Shown here piece by piece: positions 23,855-34,456 of a DNA stretch of 64,000 nucleotides. The position numbers and the translations under genes are program-made. The notes below the pieces were generated by a model. That model was not told the origin of the DNA. It worked only from the letters and a program-made list of their open reading frames with translations, and ran no database searches. This DNA is from Macrophomina tecta (lineage: Eukaryota; Ascomycota; Dothideomycetes; Botryosphaeriales; Botryosphaeriaceae). The stretch spans positions 434,001 to 498,000 of the forward strand of contig JAKSGN010000041.1 in the NCBI GenBank assembly GCA_024180945.1, in the 5' to 3' direction. The stretch's first letter is position 1; each line of letters begins with the position of its first letter.

Positions 23855-25231
23855 CTATCTGCCGCCCGCAATGGGCTTGTTGGACTCTTGCCACTCGCTC
23901 CACTCCTTGGTGATGCGCTGGAGCTCCTCGCGCAGATGAGCAAGTTGCTTATCGAAATCGCTCAGGACCTAAAGAATTCGTGAGCAATGCTGCGCTACTA
24001 GGGCGAACATGTCCATAGCACATACCTTCTTGATCGCCTTGACGTGTTCCTCATCCAGCTGGTCACCATCCGCCTTACCTGCGCTCCTGCCCAGCTTCTC
24101 AAGCTCTTCCTGCAGCAGCCTGGCGCGCGTCCTCACCGAGGTCATTCTTGCCCAAATCTCCTCCTGACGGCCATTGAGCATCGGGTCAAACGCCTTCTTT
24201 TCCAGCTCCTTCAACTTCTTCCTCAGCTCCTCCTCCCTGGGATCCATCGCATAGCCTCTGTTGCGCAGGATCTGCGCCTTCGTAGCCAGCGCTAGGCAGC
24301 GCTTCGTGAGCGCGATATGCTTCCTCTTGGCCTCGGTGGTGCGGACGGTGATCTCGAGGTCGTGCTTCTGCAGCATCTCCGTCAAGCTGTTGTTCATCTC
24401 GTGCAGGCGCGCTTGCAGCGCCTCGACAGCTTTGGCCTGCATCTGCAGGCGGCCCGCGACGGAGTGGAAGCCCCTGCCCAGCACGGGTATGGCGCCTTCG
24501 TTGGGCTTCTTCGACAGGGCTTCCTCCCACGCCTTGGGGTCCTCGTCGGCGGGCGCGACGTAGTAGGGGACGGTGCGCGGGTCAACCTGGTTGTAGAAGT
24601 AGTGCTGGAAGACAGAGTTGCGCTGCTCGGGTATCCATTTGGCGATCAGGTCCGCCATTTGCTCGGGGACGGACTTCTGGTCTTTGCGTTCCGCGCGCCA
24701 GGCTTGTGCTTAGGATAAGCGCGTTCTTGTGCGGGGCTTGGGCGTGGGAGAAACTTACGAGCTGGAGGCGGCGGGGTCCAAACATTGTTTGTGCTGGCGT
24801 TCAGCTGCGCTGTGGGGTGCATGGCCGGAGGCAGAGGGTTCCCGAAGACAGTTGAGCCGCCGTAGAAGTTGTTGTTGGCGGGTTGCGATGAAGGTGGGAC
24901 TCCGAATGCGCCAGTTGTCGCAGGCTTGTTCAAACTTGAGCCAAAGAGGCTGGTCTGTTGCGGTTGCTGCTGCTGTTGCTGTTGTTGTTGTTGTTGTTGC
25001 TGCTGCTGATTGTTTCCAGCACCGCCGAATAGGCTACTTCCCAAGGACTATAGAGAAACTCAGCACCTGCTAGATCAACATGCGACGCAGCAGACTTACC
25101 GGCTGCGTATTTACCGGCTGCGTATTATTGGCGCTGGCGCCGAACAGTGAAAGCTTGTTCTGCGTGCTTCCGCCAAAGGCAGAGCCGCCAAAGGGGTTCG
25201 CATTGGTGGCAGAGCTACCGAAAAAAGACAT
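23855..25231 (-). CDS. nup57: FG-nucleoporin Nup57/Nup54
   Basis: Nup57 (vertebrate Nup54) is a central-channel FG nucleoporin of the Nup62-Nup58-Nup54 (yeast Nsp1-Nup49-Nup57) complex. Four exons: 25100-25231, 24759-25047, 24026-24702 and 23855-23968, with introns of 52, 56 and 57 nt, giving 403 residues. The N-terminus has sparse FG/GLFG-like motifs (MSFFGSS, NPFGGSAFGG, LSLFGAS, SSLFGG, TSLFGSSL) interrupted by a poly-Gln tract. Then come VWTPPPPAPWRAERKDQ and the conserved alpha/beta region MADLIAKWIPEQRNSVFQHY with FYNQVDPRTVPYYVAP. The last 200 residues are coiled coil (LRKKLKELEKKAFDPMLNGR). Proteins of this family are often longer, because FG regions vary. The upstream region is shared with a divergent complex I subunit gene. 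Confidence 0.94.
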
Positions 25232-25614
25232 GGCTGCGCAAACGCAGGGGAAAGGCCAGGGAGTGGAGGAGCAATGGAGGGTCCAAGGCGGATGACAGGC
25301 GGCGCGCAGGTATTGACGCAGGAGAAGAACGCGTCGCGAATCCCAGGGTGAGAGACAGCGATGAACAATGAACTAGGGTGCGGGGCGTGGGAAGGATGGA
25401 CGGAGCGGAAAGGTGGCTACTCGGCTGTGTTCATGGCGGTGGTTGCGAATGTTGACCTTTTGGGCTTTCGCGTGTTGTTTCTTCGGAGCTCAAGCTTGTC
25501 CATCGCGCGCTCGGCAAAAGCCGGCCGGGGATGCGCCAAGAGCTCAGGTCGACCTTCGCTCCAATAACCTCACCTCCATTCCGCATTACCCACCATACCC
25601 GCACCTCCGCCAAC
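25232..25614. promoter_or_regulatory. bidirectional promoter region, NUP57 and complex I subunit
   Basis: Only 383 bp separate the start codons of two divergent genes, so it probably acts as a shared promoter. No obvious TATA box is seen, which is usual for housekeeping genes. Confidence 0.5.
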
Positions 25615-26342
25615 ATGGCCGCCCGCGAAGCCAGGTGAGCTGGCCCCGAATTCGCATTGCTCTTGCGACTCCAGTCTCGGTCCCTGCCAATTGGCTTCCT
25701 CGCACCCTTACTGACTCCGTGGCTCGCAGATTCAACCAGCAGGTGCTGGTCGACACCACTCCGCTGCCCGACAACATCCCCAAGGTCAAGGAAATCGGCG
25801 CCAGCTCCGCCCCGCTTTTGTCCGCTTCTTTCTTCATCGGCGCCCGGTGCAAGCCCTACAATGACGACTACATGATGTGCAAGACCGAGGCCAACGGCAC
25901 CGGCGAGCTCGACTGCATGAAGGAGGGCAGGAAGGTCACCAGATGCGCTACCAGCGTGTAAGCAGTCCTGGAGGGAAAGCAAGCAGGCGTTGGAATGGGT
26001 GGCATCTGGCGGAGTGGGTAGGGCTGACGTGTGTCACAACAGGCTGGAGGACATCAACAAGCACTGCCTCAACGAGTTCCGCTACCACTGGCAGTGCCTG
26101 GAGGACAATAACCAGCAGCTCTGGCAATGCCGCAAGCCCGAGCGCTCACTCAACAAGTGTGTCTTTGACAACTTGGTGCGTCTCCAGTCCTCGCGGATGC
26201 TGCCGATCCTGGGATTTCCGCCTCATTTCACTAACAAGATCTGCAGAAGCTGGAGAAGGTCATCCCCGGCACGCCCAAGGGCGAGACACCAGTTCACCTT
26301 CGCAAGAAGCAGATCTACGGTCACAGTGCGACGCTTATGTAA
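25615..26342 (+). CDS. NADH:ubiquinone oxidoreductase 20.8 kDa subunit (NDUFA8 family)
   Basis: An accessory subunit of mitochondrial complex I located on the intermembrane-space side. Four exons: 25615-25634 (20 nt), 25730-25957, 26043-26175 and 26247-26342, with introns of 95, 85 and 71 nt; 477 nt give 158 residues. The family motif SSAPLLSASFFIGARCKPYN is present. Four CX9C cysteine pairs are visible (CKPYNDDYMMC, CMKEGRKVTRC, CLNEFRYHWQC, CRKPERSLNKC), the pattern oxidised by the Mia40 relay. The protein ends with VIPGTPKGETPVHLRKKQIY. There is no cleavable presequence, as expected for CX9C proteins. The first exon gives only MAAREA plus part of an Arg codon, which fits the N-terminus of fungal homologues. 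Confidence 0.95.
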
Positions 26343-27250
26343 AATCATTAGAGAAATGCAAGTTCCCGGTTCCACGGCAACTCTCTTGCGGCCACCTCTG
26401 GCTCAATCTTACATGGAAATTGCCGGGCAAATGTGTTCGATTGCTCGCCATCTCTAACCCCGATCGATGGCGCAGAAGTCCAAACCACCAGTCTCGAGGA
26501 GAAGACAGGAGCGCATCCCATCAGTACTCACTTGTAGCTCGTGTAATCGTCATCTGAACGCCAGCCACCAGCTAATAACCATGTTCGAAGTATTCCCACT
26601 TCACGCCTCAGCTCTGCGATGAGATATCGCGGAATATTCAGTACTGGTCAGCTTCTGGCGGATTTATTGCATATTATTTCTGTATTAGCCGAGTCGCCTC
26701 GGATCTGCAGAGCGGGGCCTCTTGACAGTGTATGAATACATGCTGATATGTCATTCGTTAGATTCATCACTCAAGACCGAGTCCAATGCAGATGCTCAAC
26801 AGAACTCTCCCAGATAGTTCCGTGGTCCCGGAATGCCGCGCTTTCTGAGGATCATGTCTCTTCAGCCAAACTTTTACTTCCTTCTTTACGCGATTATCAC
26901 ACTGCAAATGCTTCTTTTTCTTTTTTTTTTCTTTTTTTTTTTTGCAGGGGAGCTTGCAGGCTCTGCTTCACTTATTAACTGTACTTAGCTTTCACGAATT
27001 CATTTGTAATTGGTCATACGCGTCTCCCATCCGGGACACTTGGAGCGTGGCAAGATTACTTCTGATTGACTTGCACTGTTATCTCTACTTTTCATTTAAG
27101 TTACTGGGCCTGGAAGCTGGTGCGTTCAGAAGCTTACTTGCAAAGCCCCTGCCATGCATTGGCGGAGAGAAAAAGACGATTGAACGAGGAAGATGGGGAT
27201 AGAGCAAAAAGGCGAATGATCGGAAGGCCACAGAATCCGGAAAGCGAACG
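26343..27250. other. 3' intergenic region
   Basis: About 900 bp between convergent genes. It contains a T-rich tract near 26906-26942 and no credible coding sequence. Confidence 0.5.
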
Positions 27251-28411
27251 TCAGGTAATAGCGCAGCACTCATTCCCAGGCGTTCCGCCAAAGCCGCCGC
27301 AGTGCGGGATGCTCAGCCTCGTCTCCAACTCGAGCGCCGCGTGCTTCAGTCTCTCGTTCTCCTGTAAGGCCCCAACGTAGCAAGCCCGCATGCGCTCAAT
27401 CTCGGCCTCCATCTCCTCGATGTACTCGACGGCGCGGGACATGACGCCGGCTTTGGTCAGGCGGGTAGGCGAGGACGACGCCGACGACGCCGACGCCGAC
27501 GACAGCTGCGGCGAGGGCGGCAAGTCGGCCGCCGCGCTGTCGACGAAGACGATGTCGCCGTCAGCAGTTTCGGGGCCGCCGCCTCCGCTGCTACTGCCCG
27601 TGCTGCTGCTACACTTGTTCTTGGGCGCCGGGACGACGCTGCGCAGCCTGTCGAACATGGTCTTCATGCTCTCACGGTACCTCCTTTCAACCGCCTTGTG
27701 CGGCACGCGTCTGGCGGGTGGCCCGTCAGACGAGTCGAAGGAGCTGCTGAAGGGTATAGCGGGCGAGACGCTGGATGAGGGGGTGGCAGCGGTGGCGATG
27801 GAGCCGTCATAAGCTGGATAGTGAAGCACAGGGCCCGTCTGTCGGAAGTCCTGCGGCTTGCTGTTGTTGCCTTGGCGCTGCTGGGACAAGCGCGCAGAAC
27901 GACGAGCATTGCGGATCGACTTTGGGGGCGTTGTTGATGGAAGAGACGGCGCAGACTTGCGTCGAGACCTGGAAGTCTTGGTGTACGGAGACGCTGCGTG
28001 TCGCTGTTCGTCTTTGGGTGAAGCTGGGACCTTGTGGTCCTCCATCATGGGCTCGGCGAAGCGCGGGGAGGCCGGTTGGCAGGCCCACGCCAGATAGCTT
28101 GGGGCAACACCGGGCACACAGTCGGGTTCGGAGACCGGTGTAGAGACCTGCCTCAGTCAGTGTTTGGTGTACTATCTACACGCAGGATCGCCATATCCTA
28201 CATGGCTTTGGACATCTCCAGGCTCGGTTGCAAAAATCATGCTCGACTCGCTTGGGGCGTTCCCTCCGTGGTCTTGTTCCGCGAGCCTGAGGTTTTCATT
28301 CCAGTCGAAGTATTGGGTGTCAAAAAATGGAGCGGAGAAGCAGTGAGCGGACAAGAAGTCTCCGGGGGAGCATTGGCTGCCTTCCATGCCGAGGATGTGA
28401 TACTTTTCCAT
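27251..28411 (-). CDS. bHLH transcription factor, SREBP-like (first of a pair)
   Basis: A nuclear DNA-binding regulator. Two exons, 28202-28411 and 27251-28147, with a 54-nt intron containing a CTGAC branch site; 368 residues. The basic region RRVPHKAVERRYRES lies at about 217-230. The tyrosine in ERRYR is the residue that distinguishes SREBP-type bHLH proteins. Helix 1 (MKTMFDRLRSVVPA) is separated from helix 2 (TKAGVMSRAVEYIEEMEAEI, about 301-320) by an unusually long Ser/Gly/Asp-rich loop of about 60 residues, followed by a coiled-coil tail. No transmembrane segments follow, so this is not a canonical membrane-bound SREBP. It is related to the bHLH gene at 31431-32642. Target genes are unknown; E-box binding is the family expectation. 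Confidence 0.9.
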
Positions 28412-30089
28412 TCCGGCTGTTGTGGGGATCTCAGAAAAAGGCCGATGCTCGACCTGAACAGCTTTGAGCTGGGCTGAGCTCTGTTTTCAATAACGCACGG
28501 AGAGCGGGAAGCTAAACGATAACAAGCGCCGCCAGGGCCGGGAAGTTGCGTCAAGACCATGCCACAGGCGTATTACAGAACACGTAAATCGCAGACGCAA
28601 GAACTGGCCAAAGGATCTGAGCGATTCCTTTCTGGCCCGGGTGGCGCTCTGAGGGAATGTCTTGTTGGGCTGTCAGCCAGCCAGCGAGGCACAAGCAATG
28701 GATGGCACAAGATAGCCATCTTTGCTAATTCTCGCCAAATCTTTCACCCGGTCACTGCACTAGACATCCCAACTGCATCTGATTGGTCCGTTGATGGGTG
28801 GGTGCCAAGCCGGCGGCCACTCGTCCCATGGGAGAGAAGTGGACTTCCTCAGCCGTGAGGGCATCTTTGCACTGGGCCTCGCGCCCTAAATGCTCCCGCT
28901 GCGGGGCTTAGGGCTGACTCGGCTAAAGCTGGGGAGCCACCCGTAATGCAAGGCCTGGAATTCAACAACCCGCCCACGACTCCTGCGCAGCAAGCCTGGC
29001 TCTCATCACCACTATCAACAAGAGGTCGCGTCGCGGTTCTGATTCGCCCCGCTTCTTTCCCGCTGCCACCAGGAGCCTGTCCTCCTCAGGAATAGCGACC
29101 GCGCTAACGCTTTGTTCTCACCAGATTATCGGGCCACTTTTGCAGCCGCCAGGACGCTATATACAAGTACAGAGCAACTGGTGGACCTTACCCTTACCTC
29201 GTTTCCGCTCGCCGATGATCGGGGCGGCATCACGTGCATTCGGAACCCAGATATGGTCTTCCTAGGACCTCTCCAGCCCACGGCGCGCTATAGGCGGTGC
29301 TTCAGTGCCGTTGACTGGCTGCAAGATCATGGGCGGTCTGCAAGATGGGTGGCGCCGTCACATGCGTGGTGAACTTGCAGCGCAAATGCCAAGAGTAATA
29401 CCTGCCCCCTAGAACCTTGCGCCTCTACTATTCATCGGTACTGCTGGGATCTTTTCCATGAAGATTTTTGCTCCCATGGCTCCAATCAGAGCGTTTCTGA
29501 ACACGAGACATCGCACGTGGCACCAATACTCGATGCCGGTTATCGACAGGAGACGAGGCATCAGGGCCAGCGGATGGGTGTTTCTGCACGAAGCAACTTA
29601 ACCGTCACCGCGGCTGCTTTGCCAGTGCGCAACTCAACAAAATCCTTCCCTGTTGCGGCTCCATCCGCTGGTGGGTCACCTAATAGTCTTACGGGAAAGC
29701 ATTGGTGCAAAGCGGGATATCCTCGAATGTGAGCTGTAGACAGATAGCCAATGCGTGTTCCCAGCCCCTATTACGTGGCTCCCCGCCGTTTGACCTTTTA
29801 GCAGGAATAGCCGAACGCCGCCCGAAGCAACCAAACGTAGCTTTGCCGTCATCAGCTCTTAGCTCCTGAAGTGTCATCTCAGCTGCTAGCAGTGACGGCT
29901 ATCTGAGCCGAAATCCGTAGACACTCGAGTGGCTTTTATGGATTCCTGTCGTGAAGCAGTCCTTGGCAGTGGTCAATCTAGATTCGAGCGTTGGTCTGAT
30001 ACGAAAAATGTAGTTTTGTCAGAACATCACTGTCGCGTGTCCATAAACACCTCACTTCCGGAACCGAATGTAAGCTATTGTCAGAGACC
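28412..30089. other. intergenic region
   Basis: About 1.7 kb between two divergent genes. It contains a CACGTG E-box at about 29230-29240. I see no gene with recognisable features; the frames here are short and of mixed composition. Confidence 0.45.
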
Positions 30090-30737
30090 ATGTCTTCCCC
30101 AGAGGGCCTTGATCAACAGTTACGACTCGCCACGCTTACATACCTCAAGATGGAAGATGAGTCTAGATCCAAGGACCCTGACTTGCGGCGCCTGGTTGCG
30201 CTTTGCAATACCATGGACAATGTAGCGCACATCTTGACCGGCGAATATTGCGAGGACGAGCCAGAGGACGAGCCTGCGGACGAGCCTGAGGAACTACCAG
30301 AGCCTCACGATCCGCACTGGGAAATCCCTGGTATGGACGAGGAGGAGCATAATCAGCATGATCCGGAAGACGAGAAACCGCACAGTCGTGTCCAGGTCCA
30401 CGAAGGGGAGGTGCGCCCGCTGGCTGCATACCTGATTGAGCATGTGCATTCGCCGGCCTTTGGGCCGCAGGATCCCTTCATTGTCGATGATAATGATGAC
30501 GGGCCAGTACCACACGTCATCATAAGGTCCATTGAGATAGACGGCGAGCCAGAGGATCCAGACGATTACCCCCTCGTGTGTAATGGTGGCGTCTTCGGAA
30601 AGTCTGGGCCCATTGACTGGCGTGAAGAGGCAAAGGAATTCTGCCTGGGGACCAAAGGCAAGCAGGAGTGCCTGATGAATCTGGACAGTAACAGTAGTAG
30701 GTCTTCGCGGGCAGGCATGCACAAGAGCTCGACTTGA
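30090..30737 (+). CDS. acidic protein of unknown function
   Basis: I do not recognise this gene. A single open frame from the ATG at 30090 encodes 215 residues. After an N-terminal segment (SSPEGLDQQLRLATLTYLKM) comes a repeat-like acidic stretch with DEPEDEPADEPEELPEPHDP at about 55-80, then more Asp/Glu-rich sequence (FIVDDNDDGPVPHVIIRSIE). The C-terminus is Ser-rich and basic. No signal peptide or membrane segment is seen. The consistent acidic composition over the entire frame supports coding, but conservation cannot be judged. It lies between the two bHLH genes and might belong to the same accessory block. Confidence 0.5.
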   Translation: MSSPEGLDQQLRLATLTYLKMEDESRSKDPDLRRLVALCNTMDNVAHILTGEYCEDEPEDEPADEPEELPEPHDPHWEIPGMDEEEHNQHDPEDEKPHSRVQVHEGEVRPLAAYLIEHVHSPAFGPQDPFIVDDNDDGPVPHVIIRSIEIDGEPEDPDDYPLVCNGGVFGKSGPIDWREEAKEFCLGTKGKQECLMNLDSNSSRSSRAGMHKSST

Positions 30738-31430
30738 GCTAATAGCAGAGACGCAGTCTGTCCGGAATGAACATCCACCCTCCACTTTTGATCGGAGAGG
30801 TGATCTCAACGCGTTCCGGTCGTCGAGCGTCAGACTTTTGCCCGGAGCAAGCTGTAAATCAGATCAGTCGCAAACTTCACGAGACGTGGATGCCTTATTC
30901 TCCTACTTCCATCTTGGGACAGCGGCTGCACCCGTTCCAAGCATCATCGGCCGGGAGGAAGGACCACGTTGGCTAAAAGCGTCATGCATTCCATGTGCTG
31001 CGCGATGTGTATCTAGCTTACCGTCTTATAGCTGTAAATAGCTAATGGCGTTCACGAATCATATACCGCCATATAATCAGAATATATTTAACCTAAGAGA
31101 GAGATATATATATACGAGTCTATTCTGCAGCTCGGTCCAATTCCTCGAAAAGCGGTCCCACAAGGAATCCCTGTATTCCTCGGCCTTCCAGTCTAAAAAT
31201 AAATCGAAGCCGATAGTGACGAAGCAAGCCGTCCATATCTGAGCGTTACAAGGGTCGACAATTTTCTCACCGAACCCAGCTCCCTTTTTTTTTTTCTCTC
31301 TCTCCTGCTTTTACCCCTCGCCGCCCCTCCCTCTTCAGACCCTTTCTGTGAAAATACCAAAGGGGAATTCCGTCTAACAAACGCACTGCTGCTTCTCTCT
31401 GTCTCCCATCCCCTTCTTTCCCCCCCTCCA
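30738..31430. other. 3' intergenic region
   Basis: About 690 bp between convergent genes. It contains an AT-rich segment near 31080-31120 with ATATATAT and pyrimidine tracts near 31288-31305. No gene is seen. Confidence 0.5.
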
Positions 31431-32642
31431 TCAAAACATGTCAAACCCCCGTTGCTGCCGCCCCTGCGCACCAGCATCGCCCGCTCCCGCGGCCGGCCCC
31501 GCGATCGCGTCGAACACGCCAGAAAACCCCGCCACGGCCTCCCTCATCCCCACTTCCTCGATCTGCTGCTGCTGCTGCTGCTGCTGCTCGTCCTCGCCGT
31601 CCTTCTCCTCTTCCAACTCTCGCACCCTCCTCCTCAGCCCCTCATTCTCGCGCGTCAGCTCCTCGCACCGCTGCCGGGCCGCGCCCCCCTCCGCCTCGAG
31701 CTGGTGGATGTACTCGATCGCGCGGGCGATGATGCCGGCCTTGGTCAGGCTCGGGGGGCTGGAGGCGCGGCCGTCCTGGCGCAGCTGGCGCGGCGGGCTG
31801 GGCGGCGGGCCGGCGGGCAGGGCCAGGCGCAGGCGCCGGAACAGGGCCTTGATGCCGTCGCGGTACTTCTTCTCGACGGCTTTGTGCGGCAGGCGGGCGG
31901 TCGGCGAGGCGACGGTGAGGTCGATGGAGGCGGGGCGCGGGGCGGTGGTGGGCGTGTTGGTCGTGGCGGTGGTGTTGGCGGTGGTTGTGGTTGTGGTGGT
32001 TGTGGTGGAGGCGCCCGTGGTGGAGTTGGAGATGTGGTTTGGGCTTGTTGATTGTGGGGGTGCGGGGAAGGCGGTTTGGATGGGGGAGAGGGGAAAGGGG
32101 GGTTGGTGATAGCGGCGGTGGTGGTGGTTGGATGAGGCGGCGGCGGCGGCGGATGCGGATGCGGCAGAGGTGGTGCCTCCTCCCCTGTTGGTGGATTTCT
32201 TGCGCTGACGCTTTTCCTTCGGGGAGGTTTTGGTCTTGCGTTGATGTTTTCGCTTTTTCTGGGGGGAGCCGCCGGAGTTGGGAGGTGAAGAGGGCTGGCG
32301 TCGTTGGGGTTGAGGGCTTGGAGGTGGGTTTAGTGCGGTGGGGGAGGGTTCGGAAATTTCTTGAGGATTCTTGGTGGCGGTGTTAGCGATGCTGGCATCC
32401 GTCATTTCATGGATGTGAGCAGATACGAAGTGGAGGGTTTCCCTGGCATTTGTCAGATCGCCGGGTGGAGCTGTCTCGGGAATGTCGCCGGAGGCAGGAT
32501 CGGTGGGCCAGGAATCGATCCAGCTGGGATCGGCTTCGAAGAAGTGGGTGTGGTTGACGGTGGAGTGGGGATCGGAGGTGGATGGCCAGTTCTCGGGATG
32601 CCACTGGCCATCCTCGATATTGAAGATGAAGTTCCAGTCCAT
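31431..32642 (-). CDS. bHLH transcription factor, SREBP-like (second of a pair)
   Basis: A single-exon gene for 403 residues. The N-terminus begins MDWNFIFNIEDGQWHPENW. A Lys/Arg-rich NLS (KKRKHQRKTKTSPKEKRQRK) is at about 129-148, followed by His-, poly-Thr- and Pro-rich linkers. The basic region RLPHKAVEKKYRDG is at about 250-263, with the SREBP-type tyrosine in EKKYR, followed by helix 1 (IKALFRRLRLALPAG) and helix 2 (LTKAGIIARAIEYIHQLEAE). A coiled coil with a poly-Gln run (EEEKDGEDEQQQQQQQQ) follows. The HKAVE(R/K)(R/K)YR and LTKAG(V/I) motifs are shared with the bHLH gene at 27251-28411, so the two are paralogues, although their linkers have diverged. A short upstream exon cannot be excluded. 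Confidence 0.9.
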   Translation of the reverse strand: MDWNFIFNIEDGQWHPENWPSTSDPHSTVNHTHFFEADPSWIDSWPTDPASGDIPETAPPGDLTNARETLHFVSAHIHEMTDASIANTATKNPQEISEPSPTALNPPPSPQPQRRQPSSPPNSGGSPQKKRKHQRKTKTSPKEKRQRKKSTNRGGGTTSAASASAAAAASSNHHHRRYHQPPFPLSPIQTAFPAPPQSTSPNHISNSTTGASTTTTTTTTTANTTATTNTPTTAPRPASIDLTVASPTARLPHKAVEKKYRDGIKALFRRLRLALPAGPPPSPPRQLRQDGRASSPPSLTKAGIIARAIEYIHQLEAEGGAARQRCEELTRENEGLRRRVRELEEEKDGEDEQQQQQQQQIEEVGMREAVAGFSGVFDAIAGPAAGAGDAGAQGRQQRGFDMF

Positions 32643-33684
32643 GTGCTGGTCGAACGGAGGCAGTATTCTTAGCGAGAGCCATAGTGTATTTCACTCTCGA
32701 CAAGTGTTATATCAAAACTGTCGCTTGTGGCGAAGCGGATCACAAGCCACACGATCACCCCAGATGCCGGGATGCTGACTTAGCGTGGCGTGAGAAGGCA
32801 CGGCAGGTGACCGGGTGGGCATTGTGCGTGCGCGCTCTGCTCCGACCCGAGGCTCTCCTATATCTATCTAAAGCCTTCGAAGAGCCGGTCAATGGCACGT
32901 TGCAGGCCAGAACGCTCCCATTGCACAGTTCTGCGCAGCGCAGTCGTGCGCATTCTACCTCGCTTCTCCCTCACAGCCAGGACGGTAGGGCTGAGCCGGA
33001 AACAGGGGTTCCTCGTGGTCGGGACTGGCCGGAGTGCCCACCCCCTGTACCTGCAGCATCTTTCTTTTTGAATCCCGCAATATCCACCAGAAAGCCACGA
33101 TCTCCATCGCGTTCGGACATTTAGCAGGTGCGCAACGGGGTCCGCCGCAACAAACCCCCAGCCAGCGACCGGTCGTTTTCGCGTGGCCTGCTTGCCGGAC
33201 CACCTGCGGATCACGAGATTTCCAGACCACTTCAGGAGGGACTCGGTTACCTGTCAAAAGAAAGCTGAAAATGCCGCCACTCCAGAAGGCGCGCCGTTGC
33301 AAGATCCAGAGCCATGGGTCGAGGCCTACGCGGACACTGTGTTCACTGGATGATTCGAGATGTCCATTGCGTGCAAGCAAGCCATCGAACAGGCCCTGGC
33401 GGGGGCCGGCGCGCCCGCATTGGCATTGGCCATCAACCTCTCACTGAGTGGTTCATCCGAACTTGTGTTTCGGTACGACAACGACCGTTGCGCTAGTTCG
33501 GCGTGTGGATGAACAAGGCGCGCCATCTCTTCCTCCGTACGCCATGGACTGGAACGGGAATTGCGGAGAAGAGCGGAGGATATGACACAAAGCTCAGACT
33601 GCGGGCCTGGTTGTGATTTTTCAACGTCATCCTCACCCGGCAGGCCCTCTCGTCCGAGAGTGGATCAAGAACGAGTACACCTAA

Positions 33685-33734
33685 GAGGGGGAGAGAGATA
33701 GGGAGAGAGAGAGGGAGAGAGGCGGAGAGAGAGG
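33685..33734. repeat. GA-rich simple repeat
   Basis: An imperfect GAGAGA/GGGAGA repeat of about 50 bp, purine-only on the plus strand, located upstream of the Zn2Cys6 promoter. Confidence 0.8.
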
Positions 33735-33922
33735 CATCGTATGTGTAGGCTTGGGAGAAGGGAAATGCATTGCTTGAGGCGGAAGATGAAGAAGGCGGAC
33801 ACGTCGGGCTAACCTGATCGGGCCAGGTGTCGTGCGAAATCCCGATCGTAATCGTGCAGCACAAGTCACGTGAACGCGGCACAACATGACGATACGGACA
33901 CTTATCTCATCACGCAACTGGA

Positions 33923-33930
33923 TATAAATA
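33923..33930 (+). promoter_or_regulatory. candidate TATA box for the Zn2Cys6 gene
   Basis: TATAAATA in the context GGATATAAATACC, the best TATA match in this upstream region. If used, the transcript would start near 33955 and carry a 5' leader of about 500 nt with upstream ATGs (for example 34094 and 34353). Confidence 0.4.
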
Positions 33931-34456
33931 CCTGGACTGCCGCCCTTCCTCGTGCAGTGCGGCTCTGGCTCACAGCGCACCGTCTCCGTCTTCGGTCGCA
34001 TCAACGCGTGTGCAGGAGCTCGAACTGAGCAAGACAGCCGCCCTCAGCACCGGGCTGCCGTCTGCGGGCTGAGAGGACTGCGGTGCCACGAAAATGAGAC
34101 GTGCGTGTCCTGCTCGCATTGCCGACGACCATCTGGACTTCCGGAAAGCGGTTGTGGAGGAGGCCAGCAGATCACGGCCAAATACTCCAGCGGCCTCTCT
34201 TGTCGGGGTTGCGGAGTAACTGGGCGGGACGTCGGAACCCGATTCGGCACCTGCGAGTCGGAGGCCGAGGAGCTGCCGTGCGGTCTTCGGGGGTCCGACC
34301 GCTGCCTCGAAGTGGAAGCGGACTCACGCTGGCGCTGACTTTGGCCAAGGGCATGCTCGACTCATTGACCGCACAGCGCGGATTCCCCTCTCCGGCTGCC
34401 TGGATGGGGTATATCTCCTTCCGGCAACCACGCAACCACTCAAAACGCAGGCCGCC

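Larger units (their letters stand above)
32643..34456. other. divergent intergenic region with long leader of the Zn2Cys6 gene
   Basis: 1.8 kb between the second bHLH gene (minus) and the Zn2Cys6 gene (plus). It contains a GA-rich repeat, a CACGTG E-box near 33868, a good TATA box at 33923-33930 and, downstream of it, several ATG-initiated short frames before the Zn2Cys6 start. No independent gene is evident. Confidence 0.5.
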
